Origin: Cognatundibacterium luofuense
GTDB lineage: Bacteria > Pseudomonadota > Gammaproteobacteria > Burkholderiales > Burkholderiaceae_D
DNA length: 64,000 nt
Assembly (NCBI RefSeq): GCF_018139685.1
Contig: NZ_JAGSPN010000011.1
Span: forward strand, 1-64,000
Reading direction: 5' to 3'
This document shows positions 46,412 to 54,306 of this stretch, one piece after another. Each line of letters starts with the position of its first letter. Position 1 is the stretch's first letter. The notes below the pieces were generated by a model, which saw only the letters and a program-made list of their open reading frames with translations, searched no databases and was not told where the DNA came from. Position numbers and translations under genes: made by a program.

Positions 46412-49357
46412 TCAAACCCTTACCTGATACTCAGACAGAGCCAATAACTTATCGCTTCTGATTTTGTAATACCGGCCTAAGCCACCGGCGAAGCGTTCCA
46501 CAATACTGGTTTTGCCTTTATTGTCTTTCTCAAATACACCCAGCTCTGCCAGCTTTGCTGATAGCTGGCGCTGGTCGTATCCCTTGCATACCTCGTCCTT
46601 AAACACCTTCGGTATCATAAAATACTCGATTGCTGCCCCGTCTGCTTCGTCCGGGTGCATTTTGTCGCCGTATTCTTTCTGCCAGTCGGTGTTACTTTTT
46701 ATCGGGTTGCCTGCTTTGCTGACAATGCGTTTATATCCGGCCACGTTCATGGTTTTGGGTGCGTGATCGTCTAAGGCTCTGTGTGCCCACACAAAGCGGG
46801 AATCACCGTTCGCCTGTATGAAGTCAGGCAGCAGCGCCAGCATCCTGTCATGCTCAATATCGCCCGCAGTACCGCGACTACTGAGCCAGTCATGAAAGCA
46901 GGTCTCTGCGGCGGCTGTGGCTTCACCATCCGCCCAGCCAGTGATACCCGCACCGGTTGCCAGCTCACCACCGGCGGCCACCAGCGAAAAGAACTCAGAC
47001 ACGCGCTTTACTTGGCCGTGTGCATTGGCCGGACACAGGCGGGCAGACGTGGTGCCGACCGCATCCCGCAGCAGTTCTGGCAGCATCTGTACGTTATCTA
47101 CCAGCCATTCGATAAATGCCAGACCAGCGGTGCCGTAATACTGCTGCGCCATACCGACCAAATGCCGCGACAAGGCCGCACCGTCTGACTGGTCGTGCAG
47201 AGTTTCAAAGACACCTAAGCCTTTTCCGGCATCTGCCCGGATATGCGCCATCCGCACATCTTGGCCGCCTTTGGTCGCTTTTCCGGCTTCGGCCATCTTT
47301 GCCTCTAACGACAATTCACCATCACTGATAAAAATCAGCCGCCATGTGGCTATTTTCTTGGCCGTGGCGTGCTGGGTTGCCCGGCCTTTGCCCTTTTCAT
47401 TACTGAGCATGTACGCGATATTACCCACCATCTTGGGGTCTGCCTGCCCGAGTTCATCCAATACCAGCAATGCATCAGAATGGCGCTGTGCGGTCGCTTC
47501 TAATGAGTTATCGGTGACGTGCCAGCTCTGCGCATAATCAGCACCACCAAATACCGAGGCAGCCACCTTCATGGCGGTACTTTTGCCGGTAGAGCTGCTA
47601 CCCATTAAATGCAGGCCGAAACTTTGCACCTTCGCATGATGCAACAGCACAGAGGCAAAGGCCGCAGAAGTAAAGAACAACAAACGCGAATTACCACGGC
47701 AGTACGCGCCGACATGCTCCCGCCACGCCACCAGGTCGCCACGTTGTTTGAAATGGGTACTGACTGTGCCATTTGTCTGAAACAGCACCTCCTCAGCACC
47801 GTTGCCTATGCTGCGGTCTGGCAGGACATATACATCCTCATGCCATCCTGTGCGCTCTACGCATCGCACCCGGCTGTCTGCCTCCGCTGTCTGAATATAC
47901 GTCGTTAACAAATTCCGTGGCTTCTGGCCGGGTTCAATCATCAGACCAAGTGACAATAAATCTGCCCGGTATTGCGTTCCGTCGCCGGATAACATGCGGG
48001 AAGGCATCGCCCAGCGTTTGATATGTCCGTCCGGGTCTGGCAATTCCAGCAAATATCCCCATTCGCTGCTTGATGCATCCCGGGTGCGTGCAACCACCCG
48101 CAGCGGCGAACAGATTTTAAGGGCTGGCAAGGCTTCGCCTTCATGAAAGGCGTGATAGAAAACACCTTCATCACTGGCCGTAAAAAATGGTTTGGCAGAA
48201 CCTGCGCCAGCGTCTGTAGGCTTTGCCTTTCGGGTAGTGACACCGGCATTACGGGCGCTTTTGGGCTTGGCGGTTGCCTCAGTATTACCCACGCTGCTTA
48301 AATCGCTTGGCGGGCTGGTTTTATGGGTTGCTTGCGGTTTTGCGGCTGGCTTGTCTTTGCTGGCGCTGACAATTTCCTGTATCTGCCGGGTAACTGCATC
48401 CATTCCGGCAGAGCGCATCTGGTCATTGAAATCATTACCATCTGCGGCCAAGCCTTCCGGCTTACACCACCACGCCTGAATACTCGCGGCTGCTTCCTTT
48501 GCCGCCGCCACGCCGGGGTTTTTGCCTGTCTTTGCTTGGGTCTGCTGGTCATCATCTGCACACACCAATATCTGCTTATCCGGGAACCGTTGCCGCATCC
48601 GGGCACAAATATGTTTCAGGTTACTGGCGCTGAATGCCACGGTAACAGCGTAGCCAGTGCATTTGTGCAGTGCTGCTGCGGTGGCATAACCCTCTGCAAT
48701 CAGCAACCAGTCAGATGCAGCCGGGTTGCCTATCTGGTGGCAGCAACCCGACATTCTGGCATCTGCGATAAATCGTTTATCACCATTGCTGAAAATACGT
48801 TGCACATTGCAGAGCTGGTCTTTGTCATCCACCAGCGGCACCAGCAAGGTATCGCCGGTGTTATGCGGCATGTAGCGGACACCATATGCACCCACCTGTT
48901 TATGTTGCAGGTATGCACAATAGCCGGTCTCGTTTGCTGACTGCCACATCTTGCGGGCTTTGGTGGCAGCGTCTGTCTGCTTACGGGCAATCTCTTCCTG
49001 TTCTGCGGCCAGCCGGTCTGCGCGTTCCTTTGCCTGCTGTGCGGCCTGTTCCGGGCTGATATGAGCTGCCGTCTGTGCTTTGATGTCAAAGCCCCGGGCT
49101 TTCGCCTCATACAGCACTGTACCGATACCAATCTTGCCGCCCACTTTAAAGCTGCGCCAGCTCGATTTAACAGCGGCAGCATCATAGTTTTCTGCGGTCT
49201 GGCTCCATGTATCAAACAGGTCAAACCCGGCATCAGCAAATTCCTGCTTAATACCCATACCCATTTTTAACCACAGCTCCCGGTCATCTGCCGGGATATA
49301 GGTCAGCGCCACCCGGACGGCATCCAGACTGGGGCGCTCAATCACTTTGTTTTTCAT
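46412..49357 (-). CDS. Satellite primase-helicase (PriCT_2 / Toprim / DUF927)
   Basis: 981 aa. The N-terminal ~75 residues look like PriCT_2 (LWLKMGMGIKQEFADAGFDL); a charged coiled coil follows at about 100-150. A Toprim-like primase region at about 215-300 has LLIAEGYATAAALH and ILVCADDD. A linker follows, then a DUF927-type ATPase with Walker A GSSSTGKST and Walker B LLVLDELGQ. Such proteins initiate and drive replication of P4-like elements. Its gene lies between the two GGTGTAAC clusters. Confidence 0.85.
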   Translation of the reverse strand: MKNKVIERPSLDAVRVALTYIPADDRELWLKMGMGIKQEFADAGFDLFDTWSQTAENYDAAAVKSSWRSFKVGGKIGIGTVLYEAKARGFDIKAQTAAHISPEQAAQQAKERADRLAAEQEEIARKQTDAATKARKMWQSANETGYCAYLQHKQVGAYGVRYMPHNTGDTLLVPLVDDKDQLCNVQRIFSNGDKRFIADARMSGCCHQIGNPAASDWLLIAEGYATAAALHKCTGYAVTVAFSASNLKHICARMRQRFPDKQILVCADDDQQTQAKTGKNPGVAAAKEAAASIQAWWCKPEGLAADGNDFNDQMRSAGMDAVTRQIQEIVSASKDKPAAKPQATHKTSPPSDLSSVGNTEATAKPKSARNAGVTTRKAKPTDAGAGSAKPFFTASDEGVFYHAFHEGEALPALKICSPLRVVARTRDASSSEWGYLLELPDPDGHIKRWAMPSRMLSGDGTQYRADLLSLGLMIEPGQKPRNLLTTYIQTAEADSRVRCVERTGWHEDVYVLPDRSIGNGAEEVLFQTNGTVSTHFKQRGDLVAWREHVGAYCRGNSRLLFFTSAAFASVLLHHAKVQSFGLHLMGSSSTGKSTAMKVAASVFGGADYAQSWHVTDNSLEATAQRHSDALLVLDELGQADPKMVGNIAYMLSNEKGKGRATQHATAKKIATWRLIFISDGELSLEAKMAEAGKATKGGQDVRMAHIRADAGKGLGVFETLHDQSDGAALSRHLVGMAQQYYGTAGLAFIEWLVDNVQMLPELLRDAVGTTSARLCPANAHGQVKRVSEFFSLVAAGGELATGAGITGWADGEATAAAETCFHDWLSSRGTAGDIEHDRMLALLPDFIQANGDSRFVWAHRALDDHAPKTMNVAGYKRIVSKAGNPIKSNTDWQKEYGDKMHPDEADGAAIEYFMIPKVFKDEVCKGYDQRQLSAKLAELGVFEKDNKGKTSIVERFAGGLGRYYKIRSDKLLALSEYQVRV

Positions 49358-49494
49358 TGTTTTCCTTTGCGCTTAGAGAGCTTCGCACTCAGGCGAAAAC
49401 ACGCACACTGGTACAAAACGTACAGACGTATGCACCCCCAGCGCATTGGCGAACCAATGCGGCTTATCAATTGTTTTGGGGTCATGTCTGTCTC

Positions 49495-49755
49495 TTAGTG
49501 GACGGGGCAGCCCGGCTTTGGCCTGTGTGGAGACGAGCTAATTAGCTTTAACTTACCGCTGCGTGGCGCAATGCATAACGGCTGCACTGAAATATCAACC
49601 AGCAAATCTAAAATAAATTTCAGCGCTTCAGCGTTAAGCTTACGCATTTGCAAAATTGCGTTCTTTTCGTCACGACTGAGCGATTCAATCAAACTGTCAT
49701 AATCATTGATTGCCGCCAGTATCGGAGTGGCTTTTACGGGGGTCTTCTTAGTCAT
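49495..49755 (-). CDS. Small element protein, unknown
   Basis: 86 aa from ATG 49755, with AGGGAG upstream; it overlaps the stop of the preceding gene by 8 nt. The N-terminus is basic (MTKKTPVKATP), followed by a helical segment with LIESLSRDEKNAILQMRKL. I do not recognise a family. The overlap suggests it works with the 132-aa protein encoded before it. Confidence 0.6.
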   Translation of the reverse strand: MTKKTPVKATPILAAINDYDSLIESLSRDEKNAILQMRKLNAEALKFILDLLVDISVQPLCIAPRSGKLKLISSSPHRPKPGCPVH

Positions 49756-50146
49756 GACTAACTCCCTCTTCAGCCACAACCAAGCTATGTAAAAGCTTTT
49801 GATTGATCTCTAAAATCTCTTTGACTTTCTTGCAGGCATAACCCGCAAAAAAACCAATTGAGTCAGCCAACTGGCTTGTTTGTTCGTCTGCAAGGTCTAT
49901 ATCTTCGACCTTATCCATAATCACATCAACAAACTGACCAACCTCAGTGGCGGCTTTCTCAATCTCGAAGCCAAGCGCGTGAACAAAACCAATTCGGCGT
50001 TCTGGATTTTCAATTACATCAAAGATATGCGCCCGTTCTGTGTCACTGGTCAGTGCACGAAACGAGAGAACTAACGCCAGCTCTTTAGCGGACAACGTTA
50101 CAGTTTTTTGATTGCGGCTTTGCGCAGATGTGCTTGTATCAGTCAT
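49748..50146 (-). CDS. Element protein of unknown function, 132 aa
   Basis: Starts at ATG 50146 with AAAGGAG at good spacing. Acidic, predicted mostly helical, with an Asp/Glu-rich stretch (VDVIMDKVEDIDLADEQTSQ) in the middle. No family recognised. It is translationally coupled to the next gene. Confidence 0.65.
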   Translation of the reverse strand: MTDTSTSAQSRNQKTVTLSAKELALVLSFRALTSDTERAHIFDVIENPERRIGFVHALGFEIEKAATEVGQFVDVIMDKVEDIDLADEQTSQLADSIGFFAGYACKKVKEILEINQKLLHSLVVAEEGVSHD

Positions 50147-50423
50147 AGCAGACTCCTTTTACGATGATGGAGCCGCCTCCCGCTGTCAAACGGGGTGGGC
50201 AGCAAATAGCAGGGTTGACAGACCGGCGTAAAAGGAAACCGGCAGGCCGAAGCCTCCCTGCTACTGCCGCCCGTAGAAAGGGTGCAAGAAGCCACGCATG
50301 AAAAAGCCGCATTGCGCGGCCTATGCGCCTTTTACCTGTCGAGCTGTCAAACTCGTTCCCTTTTTTCTCAGGGACTCGCACAGAATAATCCCTGTGCTTG
50401 GCATTGGCAATATTTTTTCTCAT
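50139..50423 (-). CDS. Doubtful leader ORF between alpA and the 132-aa gene
   Basis: A 94-aa frame rich in Arg, Ala and Pro (HAWLLAPFLRAAVAGRLRPA). No RBS is visible at the ATG, and the DNA contains several inverted repeats. It may be a structured RNA leader rather than a gene; short frames of this kind sit at the same position in some satellite elements, so I keep it at low confidence. Confidence 0.3.
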   Translation of the reverse strand: MRKNIANAKHRDYSVRVPEKKGNEFDSSTGKRRIGRAMRLFHAWLLAPFLRAAVAGRLRPAGFLLRRSVNPAICCPPRLTAGGGSIIVKGVCYD

Positions 50424-50432
50424 ACAACGCGC

Positions 50433-50633
50433 TCACCGCCCAACTGACGCAAGAGAATCGATGTATTGTGCGATTGTTTCAGAAGGCCATGCAATCGCCC
50501 GAACACCAATTTTTATCGGTGCTGGGAAAGTACCGTTTTTAATTCGACGATAAATCTCGGTGCGCGATAACGCGGTCAATTCCTGCACTGAATTAAAGCG
50601 TAAAAGCTGTGAGGGTTTAGTGACATTATGCAT
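50433..50633 (-). CDS. alpA: AlpA-family transcriptional regulator
   Basis: 66 aa, with an excisionase/MerR-like winged helix. VQELTALSRTEIYRRIKNGT and FPAPIKIGVRAIAWPSETIA are typical of AlpA/prophage CP4-57 regulators, which activate excision or integrase expression. It lies 11 nt downstream of the coiled-coil gene. Confidence 0.9.
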   Translation of the reverse strand: MHNVTKPSQLLRFNSVQELTALSRTEIYRRIKNGTFPAPIKIGVRAIAWPSETIAQYIDSLASVGR

Positions 50634-50644
50634 AATGTCCTCGC

Positions 50645-51385
50645 TTAAACTGCCGACGCTTTAATGCCAGAAGACAGGCTACCCACCATCTTTTTCAACG
50701 TACTACCGATATCAGAATTAACATCGCTAATAGCATTCAGCTCCGCTTCAATATTTGTTGCACCAAACTCAGCAACTGGGCGGACTTCGCGGAAGTAATA
50801 ACCACCAGCACGATTTTCACCCGGCAATGCATTCATCATGCACTCGCTACCAATTGCAGGAATCATAATTTCAGCTGAATACACGACTGACGCGCTTGCA
50901 ACCGCATCTCGCTGCGCCATTGCTTTTGCACATGCCATAATGCGGCGATAACTATTCCGCAATTTTTCTGCCGCTGCAAAATACACATCTTCCGCGTCGG
51001 AAATCTGCAAGGCCAGCCACTCGATTTCAAGTTGCTTTACCTTTTCTCGCTCATCTAACGCTTCCTGCTCAATAGCATCCAGTCTGCGACGGAATCCCGC
51101 CTGCTTCATCTCGGACTCCTTTTGCGCCCGTTTCGCCGATTGATAAGCGTTTTCTTCCGCGATAAGTGCCTGTTTGCATTGCTCCAATTCATCAGCAGTT
51201 GCTTCATTCAATGCGTGCCGGACAGTGCAATCCTCAAGCGCAACTGTCGCAGCCGATAACGCTACATCACTAATTTCAATCTTAGACTCTGCAATCAAGC
51301 GATTGAGTGTTTGGATATCAGCCAGCTTTTTTTTGTGATTCAAAACAGCATCTTTCAAATTAACTTCCAATTTTGATTTAGTCAT
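50645..51385 (-). CDS. Coiled-coil element protein, unknown
   Basis: 246 aa from ATG 51385, with GGAG upstream. The first ~170 residues are a long charged heptad-like helix region (VLNHKKKLADIQTLNRLIAE, EREKVKQLEIEWLALQI); the C-terminal part has a small conserved-looking segment RAGGYYFREVRPVAEFGATN. No family recognised. It is the first gene of the leftward module and has 10-bp phased TCATGS repeats upstream. Confidence 0.65.
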   Translation of the reverse strand: MTKSKLEVNLKDAVLNHKKKLADIQTLNRLIAESKIEISDVALSAATVALEDCTVRHALNEATADELEQCKQALIAEENAYQSAKRAQKESEMKQAGFRRRLDAIEQEALDEREKVKQLEIEWLALQISDAEDVYFAAAEKLRNSYRRIMACAKAMAQRDAVASASVVYSAEIMIPAIGSECMMNALPGENRAGGYYFREVRPVAEFGATNIEAELNAISDVNSDIGSTLKKMVGSLSSGIKASAV

Positions 51386-51422
51386 TATTTTCTCCAAATA
51401 CGTTAAAGGACGTTTTTGCACG

Positions 51423-51458
51423 TCATGGTATTTCATGCCGTGTCATGGCGCATCATGG
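51423..51458. promoter_or_regulatory. Four TCATGS repeats at exact 10-bp spacing
   Basis: TCATGG at 51423, TCATGC at 51433, TCATGG at 51443 and TCATGG at 51453. They lie 38-73 bp upstream of the coiled-coil gene start, on one face of the helix. Likely a cooperative operator. Confidence 0.65.
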
Positions 51459-51472
51459 TTCAAAATTGCATT

Positions 51473-51682
51473 CCCAAATAGGGCAAAATGGGAATATTTT
51501 TAGATGGCAGCATTTCTCGGTGTTCCTCGATATTCAAGGGAACAACTGGGAACAATATAAAATTAAGCAATTCTCAAAAATAGGCCAAAATGAGACTACT
51601 TTCGATGCCATCACCACTTGGTATTCCATGAGGTAGCCGGGGGCAGTATAGGCATTACGCTATTTTCAAAAATAGGGCAAAA
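51473..51682. repeat. Three direct repeats CAAAAATAGGGCAAAA
   Basis: Copies at 51473-51489, 51573-51591 and 51665-51682, same orientation, about 90-100 nt apart, with one or two mismatches each. They lie in the 655-nt non-coding region between the integrase and the replication module. Possible binding sites of an element protein. Confidence 0.6.
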
Positions 51683-51852
51683 CCGGAAAATCTGAATTGC
51701 GGTAGATATGAATCGCGCTCGCCGCGACGGCGCTGGCGGGTAAACCCTTTGCGCGAAATTCCAAAAACTGGGGTTACGACACCCCAAAACGTCGAAATTC
51801 GCAACTAACAGGAAATTCCTTGAAGTTGAAATACAGTGAAAAGTTGAATGCT

Positions 51853-51955
51853 GTTACACCATTGCTACACCTTTGTTACACCTTTTTATGTATCGGTGTA
51901 ACAAGCAAAAATCAATTAAAACAAGGCTTTGCACTGACTGTTACACCGTTACACC
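51853..51955. repeat. Iteron cluster 2 (five GGTGTAAC copies plus one variant)
   Basis: GTTACACC at 51853, 51875, 51940 and 51948; GGTGTAAC at 51895; a variant GCTACACC at 51864. Same 8-mer as cluster 1, mostly in the opposite orientation, at the other end of the replication module. Confidence 0.82.
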
Positions 51956-51997
51956 GTATTTTTTAAAAATAAGGCCGGGCATATTGTCGATACACAT

Positions 51998-52021
51998 AAA
52001 AAAACCGCCCGGAGGCGGTTT
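51998..52021 (-). terminator. Terminator of the integrase gene
   Basis: On the minus strand AACCGCC / GGCGGTT with a 4-nt loop and a T7 tail, 20 nt after the integrase stop. Confidence 0.9.
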
Positions 52022-52041
52022 ATCTGTGCGGCTGTCGCTGG

Positions 52042-53313
52042 TCAGGACGCAGAACGAAACGGGATGATTTCAGCCCCTTGCTTGAGCTGGTCTAAGCGGT
52101 CAGCCCATGCCTGCATCATTTTGCGCCGGTCTTCAATGTACTTCGCTTTCTGGTACACGCCTTTAACGCCTTGCGCCAAGTGTGACAATTGCCGGTCTAT
52201 GGTGTTTTCATCCCAGCCCATTTCCGCCAGCATGGTAGCGGCGGTATGTCTGAAACCATGCGGCTGGATAACGTCGCCGCCATAGCCGAGGGTTTTAAGT
52301 GCCTGGTTAATTGTTGCCTCGGACATAGGACGGTGCCCGGAACGTACACCGAACACATATTCCCCCGCGCCGGTCAGTGGTTCTAGCTGGCGCAGAATGG
52401 CAATGACTTGCTCTGCCAGCGGGACAATATGGTCTATATCCGTTTTGCTGGAATGGTAACGCCATTCCTTTGACTCAAAATGTATGTCTGCCCAGCGTGC
52501 CTGCCGCAATTCACCGGGTCTGACAAACACCATAGGCAGCACCTTTAACGCGGCCAGCGTCACTGGTGCGCCCCGGTATCCGTCAATATCCCGCATCAAT
52601 TGCCCCAACAGCTTGGGGTCATCAATATGCGCGTAATTCTTTTGGGTATGTGGCTGCAATGCACCCCGCAAATCTGCGGCAATATCGCGTTCAGCTTGCC
52701 CGGTTGCAATCGCATAGCGCCAGAGCTGTCCCATTTGTTCACGTACACGATTGGCGGTCTCTGTTACCGGTGCGCCCTTATTGTTTTTGCGTTCCGCAAT
52801 ACGCCGGAGGCATTCCAGCAAAGCGGGTGCTTTAATCTCAGCGATTGGCACCTTGCCCAGATAGGGTATCAAGTCATTTTTCAGGTAAGCAGCAGCCCGG
52901 CTGCGGTGGCTTTCTGACTTAGTGGAAATTTTGGCCTCGAACCACTCCCACGCCACGGCCTCAAACGTACCAGCCACCGGCAAACCGGCTGCACTGTTTT
53001 CTGCTGCGGCCTTTGCCTTGCTGATTTCCTGTTTTTCCTCCTTACGCTTTTCGGCTGGGTCAATACCAGAGGCAATCATTTCCCGCGCTTCCTCTCGCTT
53101 TGCCCGGGCAGCAGCAAGGCCAAATTCCGGGTAACGACCAAAGGACAGTGTTTTGCGCTTTTCATTGATGGCGTAATCCAGCCGCCAGAGCTTAGAACCA
53201 TCTTTGCTCACCCAGAGGTACAGGCCGCCCCCGTCTGTCAGTTTGTAAGGGGCATCTTTTGGTGCGGCATTTCTGATTTTTGCATCAGTTAGCGGTGTAC
53301 TTTTGCGTGGCAT
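52042..53313 (-). CDS. int: Tyrosine-type integrase
   Basis: 423 aa, P4-type integrase. An N-terminal DUF4102-like arm-binding domain with LTDGGGLYLWVSKDGSKLW, a core-binding domain and a catalytic domain with the first Arg in VRPGELRQARW, HxxR in PHGFRHTAATMLAEMG and the nucleophile Tyr in VKGVYQKAKY. It lies next to the tRNA-Leu attachment site and reads away from it. Confidence 0.96.
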   Translation of the reverse strand: MPRKSTPLTDAKIRNAAPKDAPYKLTDGGGLYLWVSKDGSKLWRLDYAINEKRKTLSFGRYPEFGLAAARAKREEAREMIASGIDPAEKRKEEKQEISKAKAAAENSAAGLPVAGTFEAVAWEWFEAKISTKSESHRSRAAAYLKNDLIPYLGKVPIAEIKAPALLECLRRIAERKNNKGAPVTETANRVREQMGQLWRYAIATGQAERDIAADLRGALQPHTQKNYAHIDDPKLLGQLMRDIDGYRGAPVTLAALKVLPMVFVRPGELRQARWADIHFESKEWRYHSSKTDIDHIVPLAEQVIAILRQLEPLTGAGEYVFGVRSGHRPMSEATINQALKTLGYGGDVIQPHGFRHTAATMLAEMGWDENTIDRQLSHLAQGVKGVYQKAKYIEDRRKMMQAWADRLDQLKQGAEIIPFRSAS

Positions 53314-53540
53314 TGTCAGGCTCCGGTATCGGTCTGTTTACGGTATATGGAAAATCACGCTAACAAGGCGGAAAGCCAGTACTGGCGCGGCTCTTCGGAG
53401 GGGCAAACAAACAACGGGAGGGTGTTAGCGGTATTTTTTACGGTATACGTAACGGTATTTTTTCAGGTTTTTACGGTATACCGTAAAAAATACCGTAAAA
53501 ACTTTGGGATGCCTAGGTGCAGTATGGTACGTGCTGAAAC
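53314..53540. other. Non-coding right end of the element with repeated TACGGTAT sites
   Basis: Holds several TACGGTAT / ATACCGTA motifs in both orientations (near 53430-53500), including the right copy of the 33-bp repeat. Probably the integrase arm sites and the integrase promoter. I see no gene here. Confidence 0.6.
53478..53510. repeat. 33-bp subterminal direct repeat, right
   Basis: Matches the left copy at 45704-45736 with a single T-to-G difference, same orientation. Confidence 0.8.
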
Positions 53541-53578
53541 AAAAAACCCGCGTATTCACTGAGGAAATCGCGGGTTTT
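53541..53578 (-). terminator. Element-borne terminator behind tRNA-Leu
   Basis: AAAACCCGCG / CGCGGGTTTT stem and a minus-strand T tract, 33 nt after the tRNA-Leu 3' end and inside the element. It replaces the displaced chromosomal terminator at 45583-45613. Confidence 0.82.
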
Positions 53579-53603
53579 GAGTCTTCTTGGTACTTCTTGA
53601 AAT

Positions 53604-53630
53604 ACAGATATGGTGCCCGAGGCCGGAATC
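53604..53630. repeat. attR core overlapping the tRNA-Leu 3' end
   Basis: ACAGATATGGTGCCCGAGGC and following bases, covering the CCA end, the 3' acceptor strand and part of the T arm. Compare the shortened copy at 45623-45647. Confidence 0.85.
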
Positions 53631-53703
53631 GAACCGGCACGCCCCTTTTACGGAAAGCGGCGGATTTTAAGTCCGATGTGTCTACCAGTTTCACCACTCG
53701 GGC
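53611..53703 (-). tRNA. tRNA-Leu (anticodon UAA)
   Basis: 93 nt with encoded CCA. Acceptor GCCCGAG / CTCGGGC, a long variable arm as expected for tRNA-Leu, T arm with GGTTCGATTCC. The anticodon loop CTTAAAA gives UAA. It is the integration target of the element and remains intact. Confidence 0.95.
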
Positions 53704-53768
53704 CCATCCCTGCAAGCAGGGAAATCTGATCTTTACAAAAAAAGCGCCCTAAAGCGCTTTCTTGATTC

Positions 53769-53842
53769 TGGAGGCGGGGGCCGGAATCGAACCGGCGTCC
53801 ACGGCTTTGCAGGCCGCTGCATAACCACTTTGCTACCCCGCC
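53769..53842 (-). tRNA. tRNA-Cys (anticodon GCA)
   Basis: 74 nt with encoded CCA. Acceptor GGCGGGG / CCCCGCC; the anticodon loop CTGCAAA gives GCA. Confidence 0.95.
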
Positions 53843-53872
53843 ATGACAGCACCGTTACCGGCACAATCAATC

Positions 53873-53948
53873 TGGAGCGGGATAAGAGGCTCGAACTCTC
53901 GACCTCAACCTTGGCAAGGTTGCGCTCTACCAACTGAGCTAATCCCGC
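53873..53948 (-). tRNA. tRNA-Gly (anticodon GCC), copy 1
   Basis: 76 nt with encoded CCA. Acceptor GCGGGAT / ATCCCGC, the anticodon loop contains TTGCCAA. Sequence identical to the next three copies. Confidence 0.97.
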
Positions 53949-53977
53949 ATTTAACATGCTGTATTACTGAAGAAATC

Positions 53978-54053
53978 TGGAGCGGGATAAGAGGCTCGAA
54001 CTCTCGACCTCAACCTTGGCAAGGTTGCGCTCTACCAACTGAGCTAATCCCGC
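53978..54053 (-). tRNA. tRNA-Gly (anticodon GCC), copy 2
   Basis: Identical to copy 1; a 29-nt spacer separates them. Confidence 0.97.
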
Positions 54054-54081
54054 TTTGATCTTTTCAGCACTACTAAAATTT

Positions 54082-54157
54082 TGGAGCGGGATAAGAGGCT
54101 CGAACTCTCGACCTCAACCTTGGCAAGGTTGCGCTCTACCAACTGAGCTAATCCCGC
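54082..54157 (-). tRNA. tRNA-Gly (anticodon GCC), copy 3
   Basis: Identical to copy 1; 28-nt spacer to copy 2. The spacers between copies differ, while the tRNAs do not. Confidence 0.97.
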
Positions 54158-54181
54158 ATCACTAATTTTTTCCGAAGCTTT

Positions 54182-54257
54182 TGGAGCGGGATAAGAGGCT
54201 CGAACTCTCGACCTCAACCTTGGCAAGGTTGCGCTCTACCAACTGAGCTAATCCCGC
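54182..54257 (-). tRNA. tRNA-Gly (anticodon GCC), copy 4
   Basis: Identical to copy 1; 24-nt spacer to copy 3. First of the tRNA run in the direction of transcription, about 50 nt after pgsA, so the tRNAs may be partly read from the pgsA transcript. Confidence 0.97.
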
Positions 54258-54306
54258 AGCAACGAAGACCAGAATTATAAATTACCGGAGAAATTTGTCA
54301 AGCACA

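Larger units (their letters stand above)
45623..53630. mobile_element. Integrative satellite-like element in tRNA-Leu
   Basis: About 8 kb between a partial copy of the tRNA-Leu 3' end (45623-45647) and the intact tRNA (53604-53630). Contents read leftward from the tRNA: tyrosine integrase, regulatory repeats, a coiled-coil protein, an AlpA-like regulator, small unknown genes and a primase-helicase, with iteron clusters at both ends of the replication module. No structural phage or conjugation genes are visible. The organisation recalls P4-like satellites or small mobilisable islands. Confidence 0.88.

Noticed and set aside
45623-53630. Full prophage or conjugative element
   Set aside because: No capsid, tail, terminase, lysis, relaxase or type IV secretion genes were recognised in the 8 kb.
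53504-54226. Small frames of both strands over the tRNA block
   Set aside because: They only translate tRNA-Leu, tRNA-Cys and tRNA-Gly genes.
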